Assembly (NCBI RefSeq): GCF_023657445.1
Contig: NZ_JAGTWY010000001.1
Location: 248,001 to 312,000 of the forward strand
Source: Marinobacter sediminum
GTDB taxonomy: Bacteria; Pseudomonadota; Gammaproteobacteria; Pseudomonadales; Oleiphilaceae
Direction: 5' to 3'
DNA: 64,000 bases
Made by a program: the position numbers and the translations under genes. Shown here one piece after another: positions 47,473 to 55,456 of this stretch; the stretch's first letter is position 1, and each line of letters begins with the position of its first letter. The notes below the pieces were generated by a model. The model worked only from the letters and a program-made list of their open reading frames with translations, was not told where the DNA came from and did no database searches.

Positions 47473-48537
47473 ATGGCGCGTGCGCCGTTTGAGATCGCCG
47501 GTACCCAGATTGAGGCCGGCACCCGAAAAACTGTCGAAGTCCCTGTGGCCAAGCTTTATACGCACACGCCTCTGCACATTCCCGTGGAGGTGGTGCATGG
47601 CCGGAGAAACGGCCCGGTTCTCATGGTGTGTAGCGCTATTCACGGTGATGAAATCAATGGTGTTGAGATTGTTCGGCGGGTTCTTACCAATTCTGCGCTC
47701 CGACATCTGCGGGGTACGCTGGTGGCCGTGCCCATTGTTAATATCTTCGGGTTTGTGCAGCGCACAAGGTATCTGCCGGACCGGCGGGACCTGAACCGGT
47801 GCTTCCCGGGCAGTGAGTCGGGTTCGCTGGGGGGGCGTATTGCCTACCTTTTGCGCACCCAGATCATGGAAAAGGTAACGCACATTATCGACTTGCATAC
47901 CGGGCCGGTTCACCGGTTCAACCTGCCGCAGATACGCGCGGAGCTAAAAAATCCGGAAACGGTCCGCATGGCGGATGCCTTCGGTGCCCCCATCATCATC
48001 AATGCCGGATTGCGCGAAGGCAGTCTGCGCGCCTACGCCGACTCGCTCGACATTCCGGTGATTACCTACGAGGGGGGCGAGGCGCTGCGCTTTGATGACG
48101 TGGTGATTGGCAGTGGCATCAAGGGGGTCATTCGGGTTATGCGGGAGCTGGAGATGATTCCAGCCAAGAAAGCGCCCAAAGCCCCGAAGAAACGCTCCGA
48201 GACCGCCGCCAACTCCCAGTGGGTGAGGGCGGATATTGATGGCATCATGCGGCCAATAGCCAGCCTCGGGCAGAAAGTTCGCAAGGGGCAGCGATTGGCG
48301 ATGGTGGCGGACCCCTTCGGGGAGTCGGAAACGGCGATAGTGTCCCCCTGTTCAGGGATTGTGATTTGTGTGAACAACCTGCCGCTGGTGAACGAAGGCG
48401 AGGCGATTTATCACATTGCCCGTTTTGATGAGCTGAGCGAAGCCGAAAAAGCTATGGATTATTTCCGGAGTTCATTCGAAGCGGAAGTGACCGAGGCCGT
48501 CGTGCCCGTCCACCCATGGGATGAATTGCAAAAATAA
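47473..48537 (+). CDS. Succinylglutamate desuccinylase/aspartoacylase-family zinc hydrolase (M14)
   Basis: 354 residues. Zinc ligands look like His57 and Glu60 (CSAIHGDEINGVE) and His near 142 (IIDLHTGPVH); the catalytic Glu is in VITYEGGEAL (near 198). A C-terminal lipoyl-like barrel (about 245-320, ADIDGIMRPIASLGQKVRKGQ) is as in AstE/ASPA. Family enzymes cleave N-acyl amino acids or peptides. It is not part of an arginine succinyltransferase (ast) operon here. Only 3 bp after rimK, so the same mRNA. Confidence 0.9.
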   Translation: MARAPFEIAGTQIEAGTRKTVEVPVAKLYTHTPLHIPVEVVHGRRNGPVLMVCSAIHGDEINGVEIVRRVLTNSALRHLRGTLVAVPIVNIFGFVQRTRYLPDRRDLNRCFPGSESGSLGGRIAYLLRTQIMEKVTHIIDLHTGPVHRFNLPQIRAELKNPETVRMADAFGAPIIINAGLREGSLRAYADSLDIPVITYEGGEALRFDDVVIGSGIKGVIRVMRELEMIPAKKAPKAPKKRSETAANSQWVRADIDGIMRPIASLGQKVRKGQRLAMVADPFGESETAIVSPCSGIVICVNNLPLVNEGEAIYHIARFDELSEAEKAMDYFRSSFEAEVTEAVVPVHPWDELQK

Positions 48538-48568
48538 ATCTGAACATAGCCACAGATGGGGGGCGCTG

Positions 48569-48994
48569 ATGATCTGGGATCAGACGTTTATTGATTTGGC
48601 GCCGTTGCCGCGCGGGTTTCATCTGGTAACGAATGAAATTCTGGCCCAGGCGCCTGATCTGACCCACTGTGAGGTTGGTCTGCTGCAACTGTTTATACAG
48701 CACACGTCTGCTTCGCTGGCGGTTAACGAAAATGCAGACCCGGACGTACGCGGAGACCTGGAACGGCATTTCAATGTGATGGTTCCGGAGAATGCGCCGC
48801 ACTTCACCCACACCATGGAAGGACCGGACGATATGCCGGCTCACATCAAGAGTATTCTGATTGGTCCATCCCTGACTTTGCCGGTTAGTCGTGGCCATCT
48901 GGCTCTGGGCACCTGGCAAGGAATCTATTTGTGTGAGCACAGGGACAGGGCTGGCAGCCGCCGTCTCGTGGCGACTCTCCAGGGCCGCTGGTAG
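48569..48994 (+). CDS. yjbQ: YjbQ-family protein (UPF0047)
   Basis: 141 residues. UPF0047/YjbQ, with weak thiamine-phosphate synthase-like activity reported for the family. The His cluster is LFIQHTSASLAVNENADPDV, later HFTHTMEGPDDMPAHIKS, GHLALGTWQGIYLCEHRD. ATG 48569 follows a G-rich Shine-Dalgarno. It starts 31 bp after the M14 gene and may be in the same operon. Physiological role unknown. Confidence 0.9.
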   Translation: MIWDQTFIDLAPLPRGFHLVTNEILAQAPDLTHCEVGLLQLFIQHTSASLAVNENADPDVRGDLERHFNVMVPENAPHFTHTMEGPDDMPAHIKSILIGPSLTLPVSRGHLALGTWQGIYLCEHRDRAGSRRLVATLQGRW

Positions 48995-49190
48995 TTTCTC
49001 GCTGGTTCGCTCCTGCCTCACAACCTTTTCACGCCCGCGCCAGGGTGTGATATTCCACCCATCGGAGTCTGCAATGGTTCCGTTGAGCACTCAACAAACA
49101 TAATTGTTGGACCTGGCCCGAAAGACCCTGTTTCACGAAATGAAGAAACATGGTCTGGAAAAGGCCCAGTTCAAGGACTGAATTGCCCCG

Positions 49191-49712
49191 TTACGCCATT
49201 TTCCGCATGGTACCGTCGCCTTTCACGTGTTGGTGGAATAGCGCTGCAGCGACGTGGCCGGCGATCACGAACCAGAGCAGCGTAGTGGTAAATTCGTGAG
49301 TCTCTTCGCCGCCGTCTTCGAGCCACTCGATCTCGGGCCCCGGCGAGACGACCTGAAGCCCGAAGAAGTCAATGCCATGGCCGCTGCCCCAGGCGGCGAG
49401 AAAACCGGTCAACGGAATGATAAGCATCAGGCCGTAGAGCGCCAGATGGCCAATACGTGCGGCGAGCTTCCAGCTCTCCCTTGTTTGTACCCGGCCACGG
49501 TTCGCCAGTCGCCAGACAAGCCTCAAACCCAGAAGCGCTGCCAGTGCCAGTCCTGTTCCCTGATGGATTGCCATCCCTGATATACCGGCGATATCTTCCA
49601 GTGCCTCCATCCACCATTCACTCAGCAACATAATCACCAGCAAACCTGCCATTAGCCAGTGGATAACACGTGAAACCAGGCCGTATCGGTTTTCAGAATC
49701 CAACCATGACAT
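49191..49712 (-). CDS. Cytochrome b561-family protein
   Basis: 173 residues, four TM helices with heme-binding His candidates: HWLMAGLL (His in TM1), AIHQGTGLALAALL (TM2), GHLALYGLML (TM3) and VIAGHVAAALFHQH (TM4). This is the YodB/CybB-type diheme b561 (E. coli CybB 176 residues) that oxidises quinol, for example to superoxide. ATG 49712 follows GGGA. 13 bp after the PepSY gene: same operon, and divergent from a two-component system. Confidence 0.9.
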   Translation of the reverse strand: MSWLDSENRYGLVSRVIHWLMAGLLVIMLLSEWWMEALEDIAGISGMAIHQGTGLALAALLGLRLVWRLANRGRVQTRESWKLAARIGHLALYGLMLIIPLTGFLAAWGSGHGIDFFGLQVVSPGPEIEWLEDGGEETHEFTTTLLWFVIAGHVAAALFHQHVKGDGTMRKMA

Positions 49713-49725
49713 TGAGATGTCTCCC

Positions 49726-50073
49726 TTAATCCGCCGGTGATGGTTGCAGGGGACGACCGAGGACACCTACCTCAGTCTCCTGCAAGACATTGTTTTGGCG
49801 ATCCCTGAGTTGGATCTTGTAGCTCTCGCGATCCCTGCTGGTAATGATTGTAGCGGTTGCTCCAGGGCCGTAGCGTTTCAGGGCATTTGCCCGGGCGAGG
49901 GTACGGATTTCTTCCATGGAATAGGTTTTTTCCATGTTTTTGTGGGCCCAGTCATACCGGTTCCGTTCATCGTAATCATCATCTGCAACCGAATAGAGAG
50001 GCGCAAGACTGATGGCTGCAACTGCAATGATAGCTGCAAACGGATGACGCTTGATGGAGGTGGAAATGGTCAC
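49726..50073 (-). CDS. Small periplasmic PepSY-like protein
   Basis: 115 residues with an N-terminal signal peptide (cleavage near YSVA) and a PepSY-like fold: SMEEIRTLARANALKRYGPGATATIITSRDRESYKIQLRD, given in part. Such small PepSY proteins usually sit next to cytochrome b561 and two-component genes and may act as inhibitors or sensors. The start is either GTG 50073 or TTG 50079, with AGGAG upstream of both. Confidence 0.78.
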   Translation of the reverse strand: MTISTSIKRHPFAAIIAVAAISLAPLYSVADDDYDERNRYDWAHKNMEKTYSMEEIRTLARANALKRYGPGATATIITSRDRESYKIQLRDRQNNVLQETEVGVLGRPLQPSPAD

Positions 50074-50187
50074 GGTCAATATTCTCCTTTACCGGGTGTG
50101 TCACTATGACAAGCCTGTGCCGCGATGGCAGATTGAGCGCCAGCGTTCGCTGACGAGACACAGTTAACCGTTTTTTTGTCATTAAAG

Positions 50188-50256
50188 TTTGTCGGGTGGC
50201 GGGTATTTTTGTCGCAAATTGTCGCAGGTATGTGGGTGGCGACAGGTTGCGACAAA
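50188..50256. promoter_or_regulatory. Phased operator array upstream of the response regulator
   Basis: TTTGTCG motifs at 50188, 50208 and 50218 (ATTGTCG) on the plus strand, spaced 20 and 10 bp; the inverse GCGACA at 50239 and 50249, also 10 bp apart. TTTGTCGCAA (50208-50217) and TTGCGACAAA (50247-50256) are perfect inverted copies. Ten-bp-phased half-sites are typical for OmpR/PhoB-family dimers. Confidence 0.65.
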
Positions 50257-50263
50257 TACGATT

Positions 50264-50292
50264 CCGACGTTTCTCTTTTCGCGCCTTATAAT
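50264..50292 (+). promoter_or_regulatory. Promoter of the two-component operon
   Basis: Perfect -10 box TATAAT at 50287-50292, with only a weak -35 (CCGACG) 17 bp upstream; the operator array ends 7 bp before the -35. Fits an activator-dependent promoter, possibly autoregulated. The response-regulator ATG is 29 bp downstream of the -10. Confidence 0.6.
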
Positions 50293-50321
50293 CTTTCCAA
50301 CGAGCCGGATGTAGTTAAAAA

Positions 50322-51050
50322 ATGATGAGCGAGGATCAAAATCCGCAGATTCTGGTGGTTGATGACCACCGGGAGATTCGAGACCTGTTGGGCCGTTACC
50401 TGAGAGATCATGGCTATCGGGTGCTGTTGGCCGAGGGTGGCGCGGCCATGAAAAAACAGCTCCAGACCCATCGCGTCAGCCTGGTTCTGCTGGACATTAT
50501 GATGCCGGGAGATGACGGTTTGGTGCTTTGCCGGTTCCTGAGGGAACACACATCGTTGCCGGTGATTCTCCTGACAGCCATGGGTGAAGATATGGACAAA
50601 ATTATCGGGCTGGAAATGGGCGCTGACGATTACGTCACCAAACCGTTTAACCCCCGTGAGGTGCTGGCGAGAATAAAGTCGGTTCTTCGACGGGTAGAGT
50701 CGCTGCCTCCCCGAAAGGGAGAGGGAGTTGGTCAGCATCTGGCGTTTAATGGCTGGCATCTGGACGTGGACCGCCGTCGCCTGACTGATCCCGAAAACGT
50801 TGAGGTTGCCCTCAGCACCGCCGAGTTCAATCTTTTGCTGGTGTTCCTGAACCATGCCGGCCGAGTGCTTTCCCGCGACCACCTGCTGGACCTGGCGGAA
50901 GGCCGCGAGGCGTCTCCGTTTGACCGGAGTATTGATAATCGGGTCAGCCGTCTCCGCCGCAAGCTGGAAAAGGACCCGCGAAACCCTGAATTGATCAAGA
51001 CAGTCTGGGGTGGTGGCTACCAGTGGACATCATCCGTGGAGGCCGGCTGA
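50322..51050 (+). CDS. OmpR-family response regulator
   Basis: 242 residues. Receiver domain (about 8-125): acidic pair DD in ILVVDDHREI, phosphoacceptor Asp in VLLDIMMPGDDG (near 57), Lys in DDYVTKPFNPREV. Winged-helix DNA-binding domain (about 140-238) with VALSTAEFNLLLVFLNHAGRVLSRDHLL and the RVSRLRRKLEKDPRNPELIKTVWGGGYQW end, shown in short. Two ATGs (50322 and 50325). Overlap or near-overlap with the kinase gene. Confidence 0.94.
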   Translation: MMSEDQNPQILVVDDHREIRDLLGRYLRDHGYRVLLAEGGAAMKKQLQTHRVSLVLLDIMMPGDDGLVLCRFLREHTSLPVILLTAMGEDMDKIIGLEMGADDYVTKPFNPREVLARIKSVLRRVESLPPRKGEGVGQHLAFNGWHLDVDRRRLTDPENVEVALSTAEFNLLLVFLNHAGRVLSRDHLLDLAEGREASPFDRSIDNRVSRLRRKLEKDPRNPELIKTVWGGGYQWTSSVEAG

Positions 51051-51051
51051 C

Positions 51052-52479
51052 ATGCGTTTATTGCCCCGTCGTGCTGCCAGTCAACTGGTATTGCTGGTCA
51101 TTGTGGTGATGCTCGCGGCCCAGGGCGTGACCTTCTGGATGATGGTGGGTGAACGCCAGGGAGCGCTGCAGACTGCGGGGCTCAATACTCTTTTGACGCG
51201 GGTGAGCAATGCCTATTCATTGGTGAACATCATGCCGCCTGCAGAGCGTGATCGGGCGCTGTTAGCGCTTGCTGATCCGCTGCTGACACTCTCCAGCGGC
51301 CCTGCGCCGGCGCTTCCTGCCGATGCCTCGGCCCCGTTTTCTGAATGGTTGCTTACCGAGGGGCCGCTAGCCGGACTGGTGCCGGAGGGCGAGTCGATCC
51401 GTACCAGGATTCTGGTGGATGATGACCGCTGTGAAAGAGACGATGACCGGGAGCATGAACACGAAGAGCATCATCACCGGGATGAGGACCTGATCGATGA
51501 GTATCACGAGGACTGGCGCAAGCGCATGCAGAAAATGGATTGCCCTCCCGTTCTTGATCTCTCACTCCGCCTGACGGACGGCAACTGGCTGAATGCGGTT
51601 GCGAGTCCGCCGCAACCGTCCTGGCTTTGGTTGAAAGCAGCGCTCATGGGGGCAGGTATTACGGCTGTTCTTCTTATTTTGGCGGTGCTGTTTGCTGTCC
51701 GATATATTCTTGCCCCGGTTCGCAGGTTGCGGGAGGCCGCCCAGTCGTTCTCCCGGGGCAACCCGAGGCAGTTACCGGAACAGGGGCCGGAAGATATCCG
51801 GGACGTCATCCGGGCGTTTAACCATATGCAGGTTCAGGTGGGGCGCTCCCAGGATGAAAAGGCTCGCTTGCTGGCTGCGCTGGCTCATGACCTGAGAACA
51901 CCGGTGACGGCGATGCGGTTGCGGGTTGAAATGCTTCCGGAAGGGGAAGATCGCAGTCGATTACTGGAGAATCTGGCAGAAATGCAAAGCCTGGCAGAGG
52001 ATACGCTGGAGTTTATCCGTGGCAGCGCTTCTGAATCTGGTCGGCGTTACGATCTCAGTGCTTTGCTTGAAAGTCTTTGCGACGATCTCTCTGAAATCGG
52101 CATGCCAGTAAAGTGCGGGGAGCTTCCCCGTTGCGTTCTGTCTGGCCGGCCTGAAGCCGTGCGCAGAGCCGTTCGGAATCTTATTGAGAATGCCGTGAAA
52201 TATGGTGAGCAGGCCGAAGTGTTCCTGAAGAATGAGCCTGGCGGGGTGTCCATTACCATCGCTGACCGGGGGCCAGGTATCCCCGGGGAGTTGCGTGAAA
52301 AGGTCTTCGAACCCTTCTTCCGGGTGGAAACCTCCCGCAGTCGGGAAAGCGGCGGAGCCGGTCTGGGTCTGGCAATTGCACGAACACTGATACTGGGCAT
52401 GGGTGGCAGCATTACCATTGGCGACCGCGAGGACCAGCAGGGTGCTGTCGTGACGGTACGGTTGCCATCCCGGCAGTGA
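51052..52479 (+). CDS. Sensor histidine kinase with His/acidic-rich periplasmic loop
   Basis: 475 residues. TM1 (about 10-32), periplasmic domain (about 33-190), TM2 (about 193-216), HAMP (about 217-265), HisKA with His279 in AALAHDLRTPVTAM, and HATPase with NLIENAVKYG, ADRGPGIP and GAGLGLAI. The sensor loop 123-164 is unusually rich in Asp, Glu and His (EHEHEEHHHRDE) and flanked by Cys127 and Cys164. This strongly suggests binding of a divalent metal (inference). ATG 51052 follows GAGG, 1 bp after the regulator stop. Confidence 0.92.
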   Translation: MRLLPRRAASQLVLLVIVVMLAAQGVTFWMMVGERQGALQTAGLNTLLTRVSNAYSLVNIMPPAERDRALLALADPLLTLSSGPAPALPADASAPFSEWLLTEGPLAGLVPEGESIRTRILVDDDRCERDDDREHEHEEHHHRDEDLIDEYHEDWRKRMQKMDCPPVLDLSLRLTDGNWLNAVASPPQPSWLWLKAALMGAGITAVLLILAVLFAVRYILAPVRRLREAAQSFSRGNPRQLPEQGPEDIRDVIRAFNHMQVQVGRSQDEKARLLAALAHDLRTPVTAMRLRVEMLPEGEDRSRLLENLAEMQSLAEDTLEFIRGSASESGRRYDLSALLESLCDDLSEIGMPVKCGELPRCVLSGRPEAVRRAVRNLIENAVKYGEQAEVFLKNEPGGVSITIADRGPGIPGELREKVFEPFFRVETSRSRESGGAGLGLAIARTLILGMGGSITIGDREDQQGAVVTVRLPSRQ

Positions 52480-52572
52480 CACGCCGGGTGGGTGCGGTAA
52501 CTCAGCGGCTCAAGGCTCTGGCTGCAGATATGTCAGATCAGGACAGAGGCTACCGGGTATAGTGGATTGGAC

Positions 52573-52602
52573 AAAAAACCGGGGCATTGGCCCCGGTTTT
52601 TT
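52573..52602. terminator. Bidirectional terminator
   Basis: ACCGGGGC, short loop, GCCCCGGT with A6 on the left and T6 on the right, so it works on both strands, between the kinase gene and convergent phoH-like gene. Confidence 0.93.
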
Positions 52603-52611
52603 CCCTTCATG

Positions 52612-53997
52612 TCAGAGATTGGCTTCGGCGAATTCGGCCAGCAGGGAGCGAGGCACACCCTGAAGGTGTATGTGCCCGCCATGGCGGAAACTCTTGAAGC
52701 GTTCGGTCATGTAGGTCAGGCCTGAACTCAGGGCGCTCAGGTAGGGTGTGTCGATCTGGGCCAGATTGCCCAGGCAGATTACTTTGGAGCCGTTACCGGA
52801 ACGGGTAATGATGGTCTTGATCTGGTGCGGCGTCAGGTTCTGGGACTCATCAATGATGATCAGGCTGTGCTGGAAACTGCGGCCACGGATGTAGTTCATC
52901 GACTTGAAGTGCAGCGGGACCTTGCTGAGTATGTAGTCCACGCTGGCCGTCATGTTCTCGTCGTCCTCGTGAAGGGCTTCAAGGTTGTCGACGATGGCTC
53001 CCAGCCAGGGCTCCATCTTCTCGGCTTCGGTGCCAGGAAGGAAGCCGATATCTTCGTCCAGCCCCTGGGTCGAGCGGGTGGCGATGATGCGCTTGTACAA
53101 TTTACTGGCCACAGTCATCTCGATACAGGCGGCGAGGGCCAGGATGGTTTTACCTGAGCCGGCGGAACCGGTCAGGTTCACCAGGTGCACGTCCGGATCC
53201 AGTAACAGATTCAGGGCCAGGGCCTGATAGATATCCCGTGGAACCAGCCCCCAAACTTCTTCATTCATCAGGTCATGTTGATGTAGGTCCCGGATCACCA
53301 CCTGGGTGTCTGAGAGGTCCGACACCTTGCCGACAAAGCCCTGTTGATCAATGACGAACTCGTTGATGTTGAGTCTCGCCAGCTCACCCTCGCGTTTGAG
53401 GATGTGTTCGGTAATGCCTTCCCGTTGGACGGTTTCCACTTTCTCAATGGTATCCCAGAAGGAGTTGGCAAATTCCCGGTAGCCCTTGGGTAGAAGGTCG
53501 ATGTCATCAATCAGCTGGTCGTTGTGATAATCCTGGGCCTCAACCCCAAAGCCGCGGGCCTTGAGTCGCATGTTGATGTCTTTGCTGACCAGGATAATGT
53601 CCCGTGACTTGTGCTTGTTCTGCAGGGCAGCCAGGGTATTGATGATCTTGTTGTCATTCAGGTGTTCGGGCAGAGAGTGGGATTCCACATGCTCCGTACT
53701 CATCAGGATGAGCAGCTTTCCCAGCGGGTCTGCTTTCTTGCCACGAACGATGGGAATGCCCTTCTCGATTTCCTTGGGAGTAGCATCGCCCAGCAGCTTG
53801 TCGATGTTCCGGATGGCCTGGCGACAATCTGCCGCCACCGCCTGTTTGCCGGATTTCAAACTATCGAGTTCTTCAAGGACCGTCATCGGGATGATGACAT
53901 CGTGTTCTTCGAAGTTCAGGAGGGCGTTGGGGTCGTGAATCAGGACGTTGGTGTCGAGGACGTACATCTTTTTGCGAGCTTGCGGTGCTCTGGGCAT
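52612..53997 (-). CDS. PhoH-family ATPase with N-terminal PIN domain
   Basis: 461 residues. PIN domain (about 10-150, YVLDTNVLIHDPNALLNFEEHD) and PhoH ATPase (about 240-461) with Walker A LTGSAGSGKTILALA and Walker B SLIIIDESQNL. PhoH2-type PIN-PhoH proteins are RNA helicase/RNases. The PIN acidic residues (D15, D near 97) are present. 24 bp after the CBS gene on the same strand. No Pho box was searched for. Confidence 0.93.
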   Translation of the reverse strand: MPRAPQARKKMYVLDTNVLIHDPNALLNFEEHDVIIPMTVLEELDSLKSGKQAVAADCRQAIRNIDKLLGDATPKEIEKGIPIVRGKKADPLGKLLILMSTEHVESHSLPEHLNDNKIINTLAALQNKHKSRDIILVSKDINMRLKARGFGVEAQDYHNDQLIDDIDLLPKGYREFANSFWDTIEKVETVQREGITEHILKREGELARLNINEFVIDQQGFVGKVSDLSDTQVVIRDLHQHDLMNEEVWGLVPRDIYQALALNLLLDPDVHLVNLTGSAGSGKTILALAACIEMTVASKLYKRIIATRSTQGLDEDIGFLPGTEAEKMEPWLGAIVDNLEALHEDDENMTASVDYILSKVPLHFKSMNYIRGRSFQHSLIIIDESQNLTPHQIKTIITRSGNGSKVICLGNLAQIDTPYLSALSSGLTYMTERFKSFRHGGHIHLQGVPRSLLAEFAEANL

Positions 53998-54021
53998 ATG
54001 GGGCGCTACCTCTCTGGTGGC

Positions 54022-54513
54022 TCAGTCGTCTCGGGCGCAGCGTTGCGTGAGTTCCTTTTCCGAAATCAGCTTCAGCATATCGTAAGTCGTTATGATACCG
54101 GTAATTTTTGATTCCTTTGTGACAAAGATTCGGTGCAGGTGCTCGCGCATCATGATATTGGCAATGTCGCGCACAGGGGTCTGTTCGTCAACCGATAGAA
54201 CGCTGGGGGTCATGATGTCCCGGACTTCTACCGGGACCTTGCCCATTTCCTCGAAGATCACCATGCGCAGGCGGCGAGCTTCCTGTTCTTCTTCCGGGGT
54301 GAGCAGGGGGTCAGGATCGGAACGGTCGGCGTTCCAGCGGAACTCGGTGATGTCCTTGAGTGTCGCAATACCGACGATGTCGCCGTTCTCATCAGTAACC
54401 GGGCTTCCGGTAATCTCGTTGTCCGTGAGAAATCGGGCGAGCCGGTCCATGGTCCATGATTGAGGTACTGCCTTGATACTTGGTGTCATTATCTCGAATG
54501 CGAGAACGGTCAT
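54022..54513 (-). CDS. CBS-domain pair protein
   Basis: 163 residues: two CBS domains (about 8-65 and 100-155). MTPSIKAVPQSWTMDRLARFLTDNEITGSPVTDENG and DIMTPSVLSVDEQTPVRDIANIMMREHLHRIFV, in part. A CBS pair (Bateman module) binds adenine nucleotides. Standalone regulator; upstream of the PhoH gene with a 24-bp gap, so probably co-transcribed. Confidence 0.92.
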   Translation of the reverse strand: MTVLAFEIMTPSIKAVPQSWTMDRLARFLTDNEITGSPVTDENGDIVGIATLKDITEFRWNADRSDPDPLLTPEEEQEARRLRMVIFEEMGKVPVEVRDIMTPSVLSVDEQTPVRDIANIMMREHLHRIFVTKESKITGIITTYDMLKLISEKELTQRCARDD

Positions 54514-54581
54514 TGAACTGGGCCTGCCTCTGGGTGTCCTTTTGCTAAAGCTTAGCTTGTCCTCCGAGGCGCGTCATCCCC

Positions 54582-55319
54582 TCAGGTGTCTGAGGGGCGC
54601 ACATCGATAAGCTGGCCATCCTGGTCGTAAACAAGTCTGAAGCCCTGATAACGTGCTGTTGCGGCGACCTTTTCCAGTGCCTGAATTGATCGGACGGGAA
54701 TATCCACTAGCAGCGAATTGACCAGCCAGCCGGGCAGTGCGCCGTTGGGGTCGGTATGCTGAACCCAGATCATGCGGGTTTGATCGCCCTCGGGGATAAA
54801 ACGGTAAAGGGTGTCTGACCGGTCTACCCGGACACGGTTTTCATTCTCGGCCAGCTGATTGGGCGTGGCATTCAGATCCATAATGACCTCGCCGGACGTT
54901 TCGTCGCCACGGGTCTGGATGTGCAGTACGTAATCCCGGTCAGTTACCGGCCAGGGCATGTCATTCACGGAATAGGCGTAACGGTCCTGAAAGTCGCCCT
55001 TGCCAAAGGCATAGGATTCGATGCAATTATGCACCCACTCAATACAGGACTGGGGATTGATCATCACCGCCATCAGGTTTTCGATAGGTACATCCAGAAG
55101 CGCAACCGCTTTGAATGCCTTGAAACTGGATGTGTCCTGGTCGACGGTGTAAACCTGAATGTTCCCGGTTTCCTTGCTCAGGTTCCAGCCTTCGGCATCT
55201 TCCGCTGGCAGCTCGGCCCTTGCATTGGTTGCTGCGAGGGCGGTGACCAGCAGGGCGCATACCGCTCCGCTGATGGCTGGGGCCCAGCCCCTGAAGCAGT
55301 GGGCTCCGGTCTTTCTCAT
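54582..55319 (-). CDS. START-domain exported protein
   Basis: 245 residues with a signal peptide (AISGAVCALLVTALAATNARA) and a START/Bet v1-like lipid-binding domain: WNLSKETGNIQVYTVD, FKAVALLDVPIENLMAVM, CIEWVHNCIESYAFGKGD, PWPVTDRDYVLHIQ and the C-terminal helix VRSIQALEKVAATARY. The family has a hydrophobic cavity for lipid or sterol-like ligands; the bacterial role is unknown. ATG 55319 follows AAGGAA. Divergent from the DUF2804 gene. Confidence 0.88.
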   Translation of the reverse strand: MRKTGAHCFRGWAPAISGAVCALLVTALAATNARAELPAEDAEGWNLSKETGNIQVYTVDQDTSSFKAFKAVALLDVPIENLMAVMINPQSCIEWVHNCIESYAFGKGDFQDRYAYSVNDMPWPVTDRDYVLHIQTRGDETSGEVIMDLNATPNQLAENENRVRVDRSDTLYRFIPEGDQTRMIWVQHTDPNGALPGWLVNSLLVDIPVRSIQALEKVAATARYQGFRLVYDQDGQLIDVRPSDT

Positions 55320-55456
55320 ACTGTACACTTCCTTGATGATGGTGGCCCGAGTCTAACATGAGGCTCTGACCGGATCGGCCACTGAAACAAGGGATTGTGA
55401 ACCAGGTAACTCTCTGGTTGACCGGTCCCTCCAATTGGCCTGAACTGACGCAACCT

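Noticed and set aside
47473-48537. Arginine succinyltransferase pathway gene astE
   Set aside because: None of astA, astB, astC or astD is nearby and the neighbours are RimK and MscS, so an AstE role is not supported.
49109-49181. Short open stretch ending FHEMKKHGLEKAQFKD between yjbQ and cytochrome b561
   Set aside because: It begins after an in-frame stop, has no ribosome site I trust and no recognised family. It could be the remnant of a lost gene but this cannot be shown from the sequence.
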